Assembly (NCBI GenBank): GCA_036362985.1
Contig: JAYGXS010000007.1
Coordinates: 12,265,490-12,329,489, forward strand
Length of the DNA stretch: 64,000 nucleotides
DNA from: Ligula intestinalis
Taxonomy: Eukaryota > Platyhelminthes > Cestoda > Diphyllobothriidea > Diphyllobothriidae
Direction: 5' to 3'
Shown here: positions 1 through 8,952 of the stretch, piece after piece
Layout: every line of letters begins with the position of its first letter
Numbering within the stretch: position 1 is the first letter of the stretch
Made by a program: the position numbers and the translations under genes
Notes under the pieces: generated by a model
Told to the model about the DNA's origin: nothing
Database searches by the model: none
The model's input: the letters and a program-made list of their open reading frames with translations, nothing else

Positions 1-130
1 AATCGAACACCAATGACCAGAACTTAGGTAGCCAGTTTTTTAAAGGGAATGTATTGTTGCGGGCACTCAGGAAGAAACCGGCGTCTTGGAGTGACTGAAA
101 GATATTTTGCAGTGCCGTTGCATTGCAGCT

Positions 131-930
131 CTACTTAAGCAGTCTGTCCGAATCCCAAAAATAACCATTTAAAAATTTCGTTTGATATTTCACAAGATAG
201 ACATCCTTGATATATGGCAGAGCGTGCCATATCCTCGGTCGTTCTTCTGTTTGGGTCCTCCGGGGTCGTACGCGTAGGCATTGGTTTATAGATGCTTTCG
301 GATAGCTATTCTGCATGAATTGGTCGCGCAGATGTAGGTCCTCGCGTGCCTTTTCCTCCATTTTACTGCATTGAGTCTGGATCCGTTAAAAGCGCGTTTT
401 GACACAGCTTCCTTTATGGGCAATCGGATGGTTGCTGTGAAAACTGAGGAGTTGTGTTGTGTTCGTTGCCTTCATGTAAACAATCATTTAAATTTAACCG
501 TTGAGCGTTCTGACGAGGACAGCAAGAAAAGGCAGCTGCCGCTCTTGTTGTTCTTCCCTCGTGAATAGTATGCAGAGAAAAGTTCCATTTAGCAGCATGT
601 TCTTCTCAATGCTAACAAGTATGTCGTCAACGTTAGGACGCCAATAGACTGGCTTATGTTGGGTGAAGACAGTCTTTTCTAGATCTAAAAGAATCAGTTC
701 TGCCACTAAGCTGGAGATGGAGGGAGCTCATCGGAGTTCTTTTGATCTGTTTGTAGGTTTCTGCAGAAAAGGCAAAGTACGTTTTCTGGCAAAATTCGAA
801 TAACCTCATAGTGTGTTAAATTTTGAGTGGGCTTCGAGCCTTATCGCTTGTACAAGACTTCGTATGGATGTGAGTAAAGCAGTCACATCGAAGGGAACCA
901 TGATCTCATCCGATCATGAAGGTCTTAGAG
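131..930 (-). pseudogene. Penelope-like element A, reverse transcriptase fragment
   Basis: Minus-strand remnant of a Penelope-like retroelement ORF. Reading downward from about 930 there is a fragment like the PLE core (FDVTALLTS near 880-860), then YKQIKRTPMSS (near 740), a VDD active-site remnant in the 494-706 frame (RPNVDDILVSIEK), then QLPFLAVLV. The 131-361 frame holds the part between reverse transcriptase and endonuclease (RVRPRRTQTEERPRIWHALP). The pieces lie in different frames and are broken by stops, so this is a dead copy. It is the uninterrupted counterpart of PLE B and provides the empty site for the ribozyme insertion there. A GIY-YIG domain is not visible. The family is recognised from motifs, not from a search. 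Confidence 0.75.
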
Positions 931-1429
931 GAATCGAGATGCCGATTTAACTGCGGTAGTCAAGTGGCTCTGGTGGAATTTATCCGATCCTTCTTCCGCA
1001 TTCATGCAAGTGCCTGGAACGCGAACGTTTCCCTTCATTCGTGGATCTGTCTGCCTAGAACCACCCCTGTTGGAGATCTGGCCTCGTTCGTTTGCTGACG
1101 CGATGACAGAGGTGGGACGTAACCTCACGTTGGAAGAAAGTAGTCAGTCCTACGATTGACAAAGAAAGCGAAGCGGGAATTAGGGCTATGGGTAAACTTG
1201 TGTTTGGCACACAGCCCTATCTACCGCAGGCCCGGGGGATCAAGTATTTGAAATGCGCTATGATTTTTTTTCAACTGGATTCTACTAGTTGAACCATGTA
1301 CTTGGGTCTTTTCGTCTGCAGTCGCGGATATTAATACTGTCATCATTTCGGCGCGTCCTGACTTCGCTTCTTTGCAGGATGGAACGTGAACTTTCCGATT
1401 GACTCAGGTAATAATGGATATAATAAATG
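931..1429. other. No gene; one fragment of the ribozyme-module downstream region
   Basis: No coding sequence is supported. About 1003-1065 (TTCTTCC, then CCTGGAACGCGAACG) matches the sequence that follows the hammerhead motifs at 2315 and on the minus strand near 21090, so a truncated copy of that module is present. The rest is unrecognised. Confidence 0.4.
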
Positions 1430-2062
1430 AATTGTGCAATTCAAACACCCAGTGCCGCAGCGATGCGTTCAGTTGCTTTTTAGACATCCTTGATGTATGG
1501 CAGAGCGTGCCATATCCTCGGTCGTTCTTCTGTTTGGGTACTCCGAGGTCGAACGCGTAGGCATCGGTTTTTAAATTCTTTTGGATAACCGTTCCGCATA
1601 AATTGTTCGCGGAGATATCAGGCCTCGCGTACTTCTTTCTACGGTCTGGATGCATTTAAAGAGCGTTTTTACACAGCTCCACTTGTGAGCAACTAGATAG
1701 TTGCTGTGAAAGCTGAGAAGTTGTGTTGTGTTCGTTGCATTCCTGTAAACCGTCGTCGCTATTTTACCGTTGGGCATTCTCTTGACGAGGCCATAAAGGA
1801 AAGGCAGCTGCTGCTCTTTTTCTTCTTTCCTTGCGAATTGCATGTTAGGAAAGATTCCATTAAGCAAGTTGTGGAACTTTTGCAGCATGGTCTTCTTGAT
1901 GATGACAAACTCGTCGTCAACGTAACGACGCCAAACGATGGGCTTGTTTCGGGTGAAGGCGGTGTTTCCTAGCTCTTGCAAGACCAGTTCTGCCAATAAA
2001 TCAGGGATTAAAGAGCCCATCGGAGTACCTTTGATCTGCTTGTATATTTCTCTGGCAAAGGT

Positions 2063-2178
2063 TAAGTTTCTGCTACTATTTCCTACTCATTTCGCTGATG
2101 ATGAATCCGCGACGGATGTCGAAACGTCAGACAAATGAACGTATTGTCCCTGCGATCGAGTCTTCGTCTTCTTCTTCT
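2063..2178 (+). mobile_element. 116-bp hammerhead-bearing insertion in PLE B
   Basis: PLE A reads through this point without interruption, whereas PLE B has 116 extra bases between codons for FEG-like and EIYKQ residues. The insert is bounded by the 7-bp direct repeat CAAAGGT (2056-2062 and 2179-2185), the expected target-site duplication. It starts TAAGTTTCTGCTACT, carries the hammerhead motif at 2095-2128, and ends in a TTC-rich tail (CTTCGTCTTCTTCTTCT). The same tail ends related copies near 3626 and 6872. It looks like a very short non-autonomous retroposon cut from a PLE terminal repeat; the mobilising enzyme is inferred. Confidence 0.7.
2095..2128 (+). ncRNA. Miniature hammerhead ribozyme motif (ACGU type)
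   Basis: The conserved core CTGATGA (2095-2101) is followed by a small hairpin ATCC-GCGAC-GGAT, then GAAAC (2121-2125) and the cleavage-type triplet GTC (2126-2128). Between core halves the helix III element is just ACGU, which is self-complementary and so could pair only between two molecules or two tandem units. A flanking helix I is possible (TCATTT at 2088-2093 with AAATGA at 2133-2138). Three mismatched bases flank each side of the hairpin, unlike a canonical helix II, so activity is uncertain. Small PLE-associated hammerheads that work as dimers are known. Confidence 0.6.
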
Positions 2179-2314
2179 CAAAGGTAAAGTACGTTTTTTT
2201 CGCAGAATTTGAATAACCTTCATGATATGTTCAATTTTGAGTGAGCGTCGAGCCTCATCATATACTTCTTCAAGTCTCTTGAGCAAGCCCCTCTTTTTTT
2301 GCTGTTTCTTATCT

Positions 2315-2348
2315 CTGACGATGGACTCCTGTAAGAGTTGAAAAGCTC
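2315..2348 (+). ncRNA. Hammerhead-like motif (AGCU type)
   Basis: CTGACGA (2315-2321) is followed by a hairpin with GACTC pairing GAGTT around CTGTAA, then GAAAAGCTC (2340-2348). The core resembles the motif at 2095 but the short helix III element reads AGCU instead of ACGU; both are self-complementary. One extra A separates GAA from AGCU here, probably decay. Downstream to about 2440 the sequence (AATAATAAAC, TTCTTCTTCC, CCTGAAACGTGAAC) matches the minus-strand copy near 21090, which defines the repeat. Confidence 0.5.
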
Positions 2349-2449
2349 AGAATAATAAACAAATTGATCTGGTGCTCAATTATTCTTCTTCCTTACCCAT
2401 GCAAATACCTGAAACGTGAACTTTCTCCTTGATTCGTGAATCTGCTTTA

Positions 2450-3540
2450 TGTTGAGCAACAACACATGCTCTATTTTTGAAGACTCTTTGAAATCCTGTA
2501 ACCCTTTACTTCAGCTAGTTGAGAGTAAGCAATAGGCGCAATAGGGGATAATTTGCACACGTTTCTACCTCTATTCTATACGGTATAGAAGCAGCGTGAA
2601 TATTGAAGTAAAACTAACGAAAGATGTGGATATGTTTGAGAAACCTACATTGACACTTTGGTATGAAATGTCCGCATAAACAGAATATATTCTGTAATTT
2701 GTCGAGTTTTTCCCTAGAACTACGCATTTTTTCACTTCATCATAAAGAGCAATCTTGACAGTATCAGATATACCATTTTACCAGCCGCAAACCGAGGCTA
2801 TGGAATCATTCTAGTGCTGTGCTGAAAATAAATGCATCTGCTCGATCTACAAACATCTAAACTTTATTTTTTACAGCTCCTCGCTTAACTGCATAAAATT
2901 TTCTAACCAATTAAACGTTACGATGAATGATCGAGCAGATGTGTGCTTTTCAATGAGCTCATTTCCAAGCATCTGCAAATGCCTCAAAGCAAAACTTACC
3001 ACATAAATAGGATGCATTTTTCCCACTGAGTTTCAATGCCCTTCGCCACTCAAATGTATTTTGTAGAAGGTATGCAGAAAAGATATGTTTACGTGTACTT
3101 ATTCGATAGAAAATTAGGTCCTATTCAAACTGCATGACGGGAAAAGCGGGTTATAATAGGTTTTTGAAACAGGTTTTCAATTCCCGAATAATTTAAAACC
3201 CGATCTGCTGTGACGCTTACAGTCAGAGCTTTAAAACTACAGGCTGTACTTCTGTCCGCATGAAAGTCTCGGGACTAGTACATCAGCTAAACCGCCAATT
3301 TCGAGAACATCCTACGTGTGACACAGGGACGATAACCTACGACTATATGCGTGGCATCTACCGCGCTCTCTCTCTCTCTCTGTCTCTGTCTCCTTATCTC
3401 TTCCCTCATCTGCCTGTGTCCGGTGCCGAGACAGAGTGAAGAATACTGAAACTGAGATCAGTCGCAGGTGGCTGGCGCGACGTGAGCCTGCACCTACGCG
3501 TGCCACCAACGCCGACTCTTCTCAGTAACTTCCACTTTCT
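2450..3540. other. Gene-free stretch with a short inverted repeat and a CT tract
   Basis: No gene is supported. A 13-bp perfect inverted repeat, CATCTGCTCGATC at 2835-2847 and its complement at 2929-2941, brackets 81 bases. A (CT)n microsatellite lies at 3365-3393. The open frame on the minus strand here is a by-product of that tract. Confidence 0.5.
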
Positions 3541-3550
3541 GTTCATATCT

Positions 3551-3584
3551 CTGACCAAGAATCCGCGACGGAGATCGAAACGTC
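3551..3584 (+). ncRNA. Miniature hammerhead motif, decayed copy
   Basis: CTGACCA-AGA-ATCC-GCGAC-GGAG-ATC followed by GAAACGTC (3577-3584). It aligns base for base with the copy at 2095 but has core changes (CTGACCA instead of CTGATGA) and a weakened hairpin. The downstream flank CAGGCGAATAAACGTG to the TCTTCTTCTC tail at about 3626 is shared with the other copies. Probably inactive. Confidence 0.5.
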
Positions 3585-3639
3585 AGGCGAATAAACGTGT
3601 CGTCCCTGCGACTGAATCTTCTTCTCAGTCCGAATAAAG

Positions 3640-4094
3640 CCTTCCAAGCCCTGATCTGACCCCTGTGTTGGTCCAGAGCAGCTATCACAGGGCCGTGTAT
3701 GTCACAATCAGTAATAGTATAGTGAGGGTAGGAATACGCTCAGAAAGTTATAGACTGAGTAGTCTGATACACACGCAGTAGCATCCATTTAATTAATTAA
3801 TTAATTATCCTAAATATTATCGGTCAACGGTGGGTTTCTGACTTTGCTGCGCCGAGCTCTAAAATTTCTCTGATTACGTTGATGCTAGCAGAGGGCAGAA
3901 AATGTAAACCAGAGTGATCTACGGCAAACGTAGAAGTTGATAAGATGGCTGAAACTAGTACCATTTGTGGTAACAGTACAAATAGTTTATTCTACTCCAA
4001 AATATTAGACCTCACTCCCAACGGCAATGGGTTTCCGTTTGTTTCTAATCATCCCTACCTCAAAAACTTTACGGCTGATGCGAATGCCTTCGGA
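3640..4094. other. No gene; short TTAA microsatellite
   Basis: No coding or RNA gene is recognised. A (TTAA)n tract lies at 3788-3806. Confidence 0.4.
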
Positions 4095-4560
4095 TTGCCG
4101 AATACGTGGAATGTTAGACGCCCACGCATAAACTTCGTCTGCAGACGCTTGACCTGATACAGCTGAGGTGACTAGAACGCCGTTGAAGATAGGCGGCTTT
4201 TTCCCAGACCAACGTCACCTTCAGTTACTTTACCCGTTCTGAAGCTTTGTCTGTCTTAGGTGAGGCCAGACCTCCAGACTAACTTGGTTAAAGTTGGGAA
4301 GATTGAAAGGCAGAAAAGACCGATGGGATGGGTAATGGCCTGTTCACGTATTTTAAGTTAATTCTGCTTTTGAATAGGCCTTTTACGGGTTTTCTTTCTC
4401 CGCCTCTCAGCAGTCAGGGACTAAGCCGACAAGTAACTGCGAATTTTGTGTTAACATTGGATACTTCTAATTTTCTACGCCAAAACTTTTGGATTTTTGA
4501 AAAAAGGTCGAAGTAGAAATGCACCGAATATCAAACGGTTCCCCAAGCCAAATGAACGGA
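4095..4560 (+). repeat. Unclassified dispersed repeat, copy 1 (inverted partner near 24.7-25.2 kb)
   Basis: About 460 bp aligns with the reverse complement of 24700-25230. Shared blocks include TCAACGGCGTTCTAG (read on the partner's orientation), GACGAARTTTATGC, and TCTTTTCTGCCTTTC. No coding capacity or tRNA head is apparent, and the ends are diffuse. It could be a LINE untranslated region or a non-autonomous transposon. A run of ten G begins at about 4561, at its end. Confidence 0.55.
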
Positions 4561-4571
4561 GGGGGGGGGGT

Positions 4572-5390
4572 GGCGGGGTGACTGTGTTTAGAGGGAGAAA
4601 GGTCCGCGAAGTCTGCAAGGCACTGTTATAAGAAACGTCTTTTAGTAAATGGTAATGGCTTCTGTTTTGAAGTTGTAGAAATTCCCTTCAGTGAATTCAA
4701 AAAAGCGGTAGGCAAATGTACCTAAGCCTTCGCATTGAGCCTGAGAACGGGTACAAGTTAAAATACGCGGTAAGTAATGTTCGGCTTTTCATTCAAGTGA
4801 ATCGTGGAAATAAGGGGAAGCGACGTTAAGGTTTACATGAGAAGGCTGGTTGCGTGACTCTAACGACAGTCACCTCTTGCGATAATTTTCCCATCATCAT
4901 GATTCACTGACCCCCAGTCTATAAATAATTACAAGGACGCATCGAGGGATTAAACTTTATATGGTTACCCCTTGTCACCACGATCTTTAGACCTGGTTCG
5001 TTAGAAGGAGAGAAGTCATGAGAAGGCCAGGGAGGCAAGAAGAGTTTATTTTGTACAGGAGGTATAAAGAATAGTTAGGAGGAGATTTGACTGTCCGACA
5101 AACGCACGTCCGCAGGCTAGCGGGTTTTGTCGGACGTGCCGGTCCTATGACAGTCACCGAATTGAGGTCCCCGTGAGTTGGCCTTGAGAGCCAATTACCA
5201 GACGAATTGAGGCTAGTCTACTTATCCGGGCAGCTCATTGGACGGATTGAAGTCAACCTACTAAGTGCGGCTTCTTACGAAGGCAGCAACCGTCCAATAT
5301 TGACCAAGGCTTGCCATCACGAGACGCAGAGAGAGATGATGCTAGCGTGCCACTACAGGCCTGCAATATCTACATTTGGTGCTGGAACAC
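4572..5390. other. No gene recognised
   Basis: No coding sequence or RNA gene is supported. AGTTTATTTTGTACAG near 5042-5057 recurs at 32020-32036, suggesting a shared repeat end, but no class could be assigned. Confidence 0.35.
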
Positions 5391-5678
5391 AGTATGGCCA
5401 AAGCAACTCGCCACTGGGAACGCACAGGCCAACGCGTTGTCTAAAGCCAGCGCCAGGGAAACAGATGGCCAAGTAATCATCGTGCCCAGATCCAACCCAG
5501 TTGATGCGAGTTCAGATTGTCACGATCTGCGAGCCCGCCATGAAGCACTTAGTGCCCAGGTGGGCAATTATACTCGATAGAGGAATCATTAATTGTCATA
5601 ATTATGCAGTAGCAAGGTGACCATATCCTATAAATTATACAAACACCTGTGCACGAAGTACCCGTTTCTGCTTTGTCT

Positions 5679-5706
5679 CTGATTATAGATCCACGACGGA
5701 AACGTC
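5679..5706 (+). ncRNA. Hammerhead motif remnant in the upstream LTR-like end of PLE C
   Basis: CTGATTA, GATCCACGACG, then GAAACGTC (5699-5706). Relative to the copy at 2095 the 3' half of the helix II hairpin is deleted, so this copy cannot fold canonically. The flanks (TTTCTGCT upstream, CAGGCAAATAAA downstream) confirm the family. Confidence 0.45.
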
Positions 5707-6195
5707 AGGCAAATAAAATTCTTGGTCCAACTGTCACTCCTACGTCTTTTCAATTAATTCCTGGGACTCGCATATTCGCTTATAGTGATAGATGTCTGTG
5801 TTATGCTCTCCATAGATGTCAAGCCCGACTTCCGTTCAGCTGTACTGAAAGCATATTTATTGAGCGTTCGAAAAATCCAGGGCCAATACGCATGAAATAC
5901 CTCCCGAGGGCAAACTGTAAGTGCAGCTTGCCTACTTTAGCATCGCACAACCAGATAACATTACTGAAAGCCAAAGTTGGAAGCTGCTTTAGTGAGGGAA
6001 AAATTTCATTAAAATGCCACAAGAAGTTCTCGTCTTTATGGGTGCATTAGCTCTACAACCATAAATGTTCGACCACAGTGGTAGAATTCCAAATGGGTGG
6101 GGTATATAAACAAGTCGTAAGGCCCAGGGCGAACTGGAGATCAGTAATAGCCATGAAGGCGTCAGACAATGAAGCCGAAATACCCACTGCCATGA

Positions 6196-6510
6196 CAAGA
6201 AACATCTGGGGTCGTCTGCAGGATCTGGTGCAGTTGCAGTCAAAGCAACTATGTCGGAGAAACTGGCAGACTTCTCAGGACGCGAATTGCCGAACACGCG
6301 GCTGCAGTGCGGCGAAATGATGCCAATTCTCAAGTTGCGGCTCATTCGACGAGACCCGGCAACACCTTCAAATTTGATGAGGCCAAAATTATCGCAAGAG
6401 GTGACAATCGGGGAAGCCGAGAACTACTTGAGTCATGGTTCACGGGCCCCCAATCCATCAACAAGTGCAACGATTTGCCCAATCCATATTCAATCCTGAG
6501 ATTCAATTAG
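6196..6510 (+). pseudogene. PLE C GIY-YIG endonuclease and C-terminal tail
   Basis: An open frame of about 104 codons follows a TGA at 6193-6195. It begins QETSGVVCRIWC, continues NYVGETGRLLRTRIAEHAAA, the second half of a GIY-YIG endonuclease (the Y-x-G-x-T-x-R motif and the R-x-x-E-H helix), then SQVAAHS, FDEAKIIARGDN and RELLESWFTGPQSINKCNDL, the tail typical of PLE proteins. It ends at a TAG in 6508-6510. In live PLEs this domain nicks target DNA. The upstream stop replaces an expected arginine codon (CGA to TGA), and no reverse transcriptase is attached, so the gene is dead. Confidence 0.75.
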
Positions 6511-6779
6511 GCCAAAGCAAGCCGTCATTTGAGGAACGGGCAGGTCACCGCCTCATCGTACGCCAACACCGGGGAGCCAGACGGCCGAGCAATCATCATG
6601 CCCGAGCTCACCGCCAGTGACGAAAGTTCAACAGGTCAGAGCCCGCGTGCCGTCCAGCAAGCAGTCTACGCACAAGAAGGCAATTAACCTTAATTGTCGC
6701 TGTATGCTTGCAGTAGTGACTGTGACCTATAAATACTGCAGACTTCTGTGCATGCTTTACCTTTCTGCTACTCATGTCT

Positions 6780-6813
6780 CTGAGGATGAATCCGCGACGG
6801 ATATCCAAACGTC
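6780..6813 (+). ncRNA. Hammerhead motif in the downstream LTR-like end of PLE C
   Basis: CTGAGGA, TGA, ATCC-GCGAC-GGAT, ATC, then CAAACGTC. The invariant G of GAAA is C here, so cleavage activity is probably lost. Helix I is good: GTCT before the core pairs with AGGC after it. A TATAAATA box lies about 50 bases upstream (6728-6735) and a (TTC)n tract at 6847-6872 ends the element. Confidence 0.55.
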
Positions 6814-6889
6814 AGGCGAATAAATATATTGTCCCAGCGATTGAGTTTTCTTCTTCTTCTTCTTCTTCTTCTCAATAACCATGAAGCTG

Positions 6890-8500
6890 ACACAAAGTAA
6901 TGAGGAGAATGTGTATCACTACTTCAGGGCGCCTGCGGTGTTCTGCAAAATGTCCTGCTTTCCGTTGACACGTGTTCTGAAGTGTTGGTTTCGAGGAAGC
7001 AACTTATAGATTTGGACAGAACTCCATGTTAATTTATAGTCAGAGTACTAATTCACTGGCTACGTGAATCTTTCAGCAACTGTCTTCTTTTTAAATGTTT
7101 ACGACACAGAGCTTATCTTTTTAGGCAGTCGACTGAGAACAGTTAAAACCATGTGTGAACCTAAATGAATTTAGGGCAAACCGCTAGTTTGTCGGGGTTT
7201 TTCGACCATGTACCAACACGGGCCTCAAAATGGAACTCAAGTCTTTGAATGAAACTGAGGCTTCTCTCATATAATTCATCTGCACAGCCTCGACTCCGAA
7301 ACTAATAAAGAAAGAAGTAAGACGTGTAGAACAAACAAAAACGTGCGATCTTAGGAGGACGGTTTTCATAGATGGAAATGTTGTAGCAGCAGAAGCTAGT
7401 GCAACGATCATTTACGGTTTGCTTGGAAGAGGAAGGAGGCAACTAAAAATCTGCCGTACTATGTATTTAATCGTGCCAAAGATAGAATTCAGTTGAAGAG
7501 AAAAGTTTTGCCCATTCAAAATTGTATCTAAAAGAGTTTTTCTGTCACCGTCTTTTGATTTAGCCTTGTCTTCTCAGGTGGTTTCTGTTCAATTTATTTC
7601 AAATCAATTTTGAGCACATTATGGCATTGGGGGCTTTTCAAGTTGTATGATGTTCCCTAATCACTAATCGGCTTATAAGTTACCCTTATCATAAGAAAAC
7701 AAAAGCTTTCAACCACTTTTTGCCCGATAGGTTTCGACTGATGAATTTATTATCAGAAAGTGCAAAATTTATATGATTATCGCGAAGCGCGAATAAGAGC
7801 TTTAAGTAACGTAGCAGTCAAATGTGTAGATACATTCGGAAACGAGCAGCAGAGGCTCCCGAAAAAATGAATGATTGTGATAAAGGTTTTACGAGTTGAG
7901 TAAATATAACCGATTTAGGGAATCTAAAGTCAAATAATTAATGTAAGTAATTTACTCCTTTAAATACAGGCAAAAAATGCAAACAACGACTGCGCAATTA
8001 AACGTAATAGAACTTGGAAACAGTGAAGGTATAACAAACCAGCCCGGGCCATGGGTGTTTGAACATAACAAGGTCAATTATGGCGCGCGTCCGGATGCGG
8101 ATGGTGTGAACGTTTGTTGGTGAAGGTGTGGTGTTACTTCTCATTCCCTTGGCTGACACTTCTCCACCCCTGGAACGTATCGTGTCGTGTCGTGTCGTTG
8201 TCTCCTCACCGTCAGCACCACCATGGCCCTCACCCGCAGTGGCCCACAGCGCTGCACTCCTCACCGGTATCTCACTGATATTCTGTGATCAGCCCTCACT
8301 CCAAGTGGATCGATTGTACAGTCCCTTGGTAACCTATCTTATCGAATTCTTTCCCTTTTTTACTGTTTTTTAATTCTTTTATGCGAACAGATCTTACCTG
8401 TTACTATCTGGTTATTCTTCCACCTTCCTATGTGTTTGGGTGTTGGCAACAGGGGAGAATATACGAGTTTCAGGCAGCAGTTCGGAAGAAGAAGATGCGA
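6890..8500. other. No gene recognised
   Basis: About 1.6 kb without a supportable gene. Short frames have no recognised motif. A short GTGTC repeat occurs near 8180-8200. Confidence 0.4.
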
Positions 8501-8527
8501 TCACTGGAACAAAGACTTTATTTTCCT

Positions 8528-8564
8528 GACGTTTCGGATTCCGGCGGGAATCCTTAGTCATAGG
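8528..8564 (-). ncRNA. Hammerhead-like motif with strong helix II, decayed core
   Basis: Minus strand: CTATGACTAA, then GGATTCC-CGCC-GGAATCC, a perfect 7-bp hairpin, then GAAACGTC and AGGAAAATAAAG. Downstream (minus) the GATCGCATCTTCTTCTTCC tail matches the other copies. The first core half is altered from CTGATGA, so it is likely inactive, but the perfect hairpin shows the ancestral fold of this lineage more clearly than any other copy here. Confidence 0.5.
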
Positions 8565-8952
8565 TAATCGTAAACAGGTCTGAGAAATGCACATGTGTCA
8601 TAACCCTAACTCCAAACACCCGATGCCAAACCTGAACTCCAACTGCTAAGCGTAACTGTTGCCTCAAATTCCAACTCTGTCCTCTAGCCTTAGCCTTACC
8701 CTGAAGCATAAATCTAATTCGAGAAATCTAGCCTTAAACCTAGCGCTACACCACACGTCAATTGTACTGATACAAAAAGAGGAAGGTGTTTCAGTTTCAG
8801 TTTCCGTTTATTTGGTGAGGATAATAGGCAATGCCTTTGAAAACCCTATTTATAACGTGTACAAGCACCTACAAAGATTTACCACTACTAACATAATATT
8901 GGCAAAAAATGAGTAGCATTGTTTTTTACAATATATGTCTGGTTTTTAGAGT

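Larger units (their letters stand above)
1430..2300 (-). pseudogene. Penelope-like element B, reverse transcriptase with YVDD
   Basis: Minus-strand PLE remnant. The frame at 2083-2286 (LLKRLEEVYDEARRSLK to VIQILRKK) leads into YKQIKGTPMGSLIPDLLAEL (near 2055-2000). The 1571-2020 frame (149 aa) then contains WRRYVDDEFVIIKK, the reverse transcriptase active site with both aspartates, QQLPFLYGLV, and the conserved LLSFHSNYLVAHKWSCVKTL block of PLE fingers-to-linker regions. Below 1655 the match continues in another frame to about 1440 (ALPYIKDV, KATERIAAALGV). Frameshifts and stops make it non-functional. It is split at 2063-2178 by a short hammerhead-bearing insertion. Confidence 0.8.
5394..6872 (+). 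mobile_element. Penelope-like element C with LTR-like ends
   Basis: Plus-strand PLE remnant. A block at 5394-5770 recurs at 6513-6872: GGCCAAAGCAA, the TATAAAT box region, TTTCTGCT, the hammerhead motif, and a pyrimidine-rich end. Between them lies the last part of the ORF (GIY-YIG plus tail, 6196-6510). This fits the known PLE layout in which direct pseudo-LTRs flank the ORF and carry hammerhead ribozymes. The copies have diverged considerably, so the insertion is old. The reverse transcriptase part is missing or unrecognisable between 5770 and 6190. Confidence 0.6.

Noticed and set aside
2083..2286. Arg-rich minus-strand peptide ending in HPSRIHHQRNE
   Set aside because: The Arg-rich part is the reverse reading of the TTC tail and hammerhead insertion, not a protein domain; only the first 32 residues belong to PLE B.
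3312..3509. Minus-strand frame with repeated Glu-Arg residues
   Set aside because: Produced by the (CT)n microsatellite.
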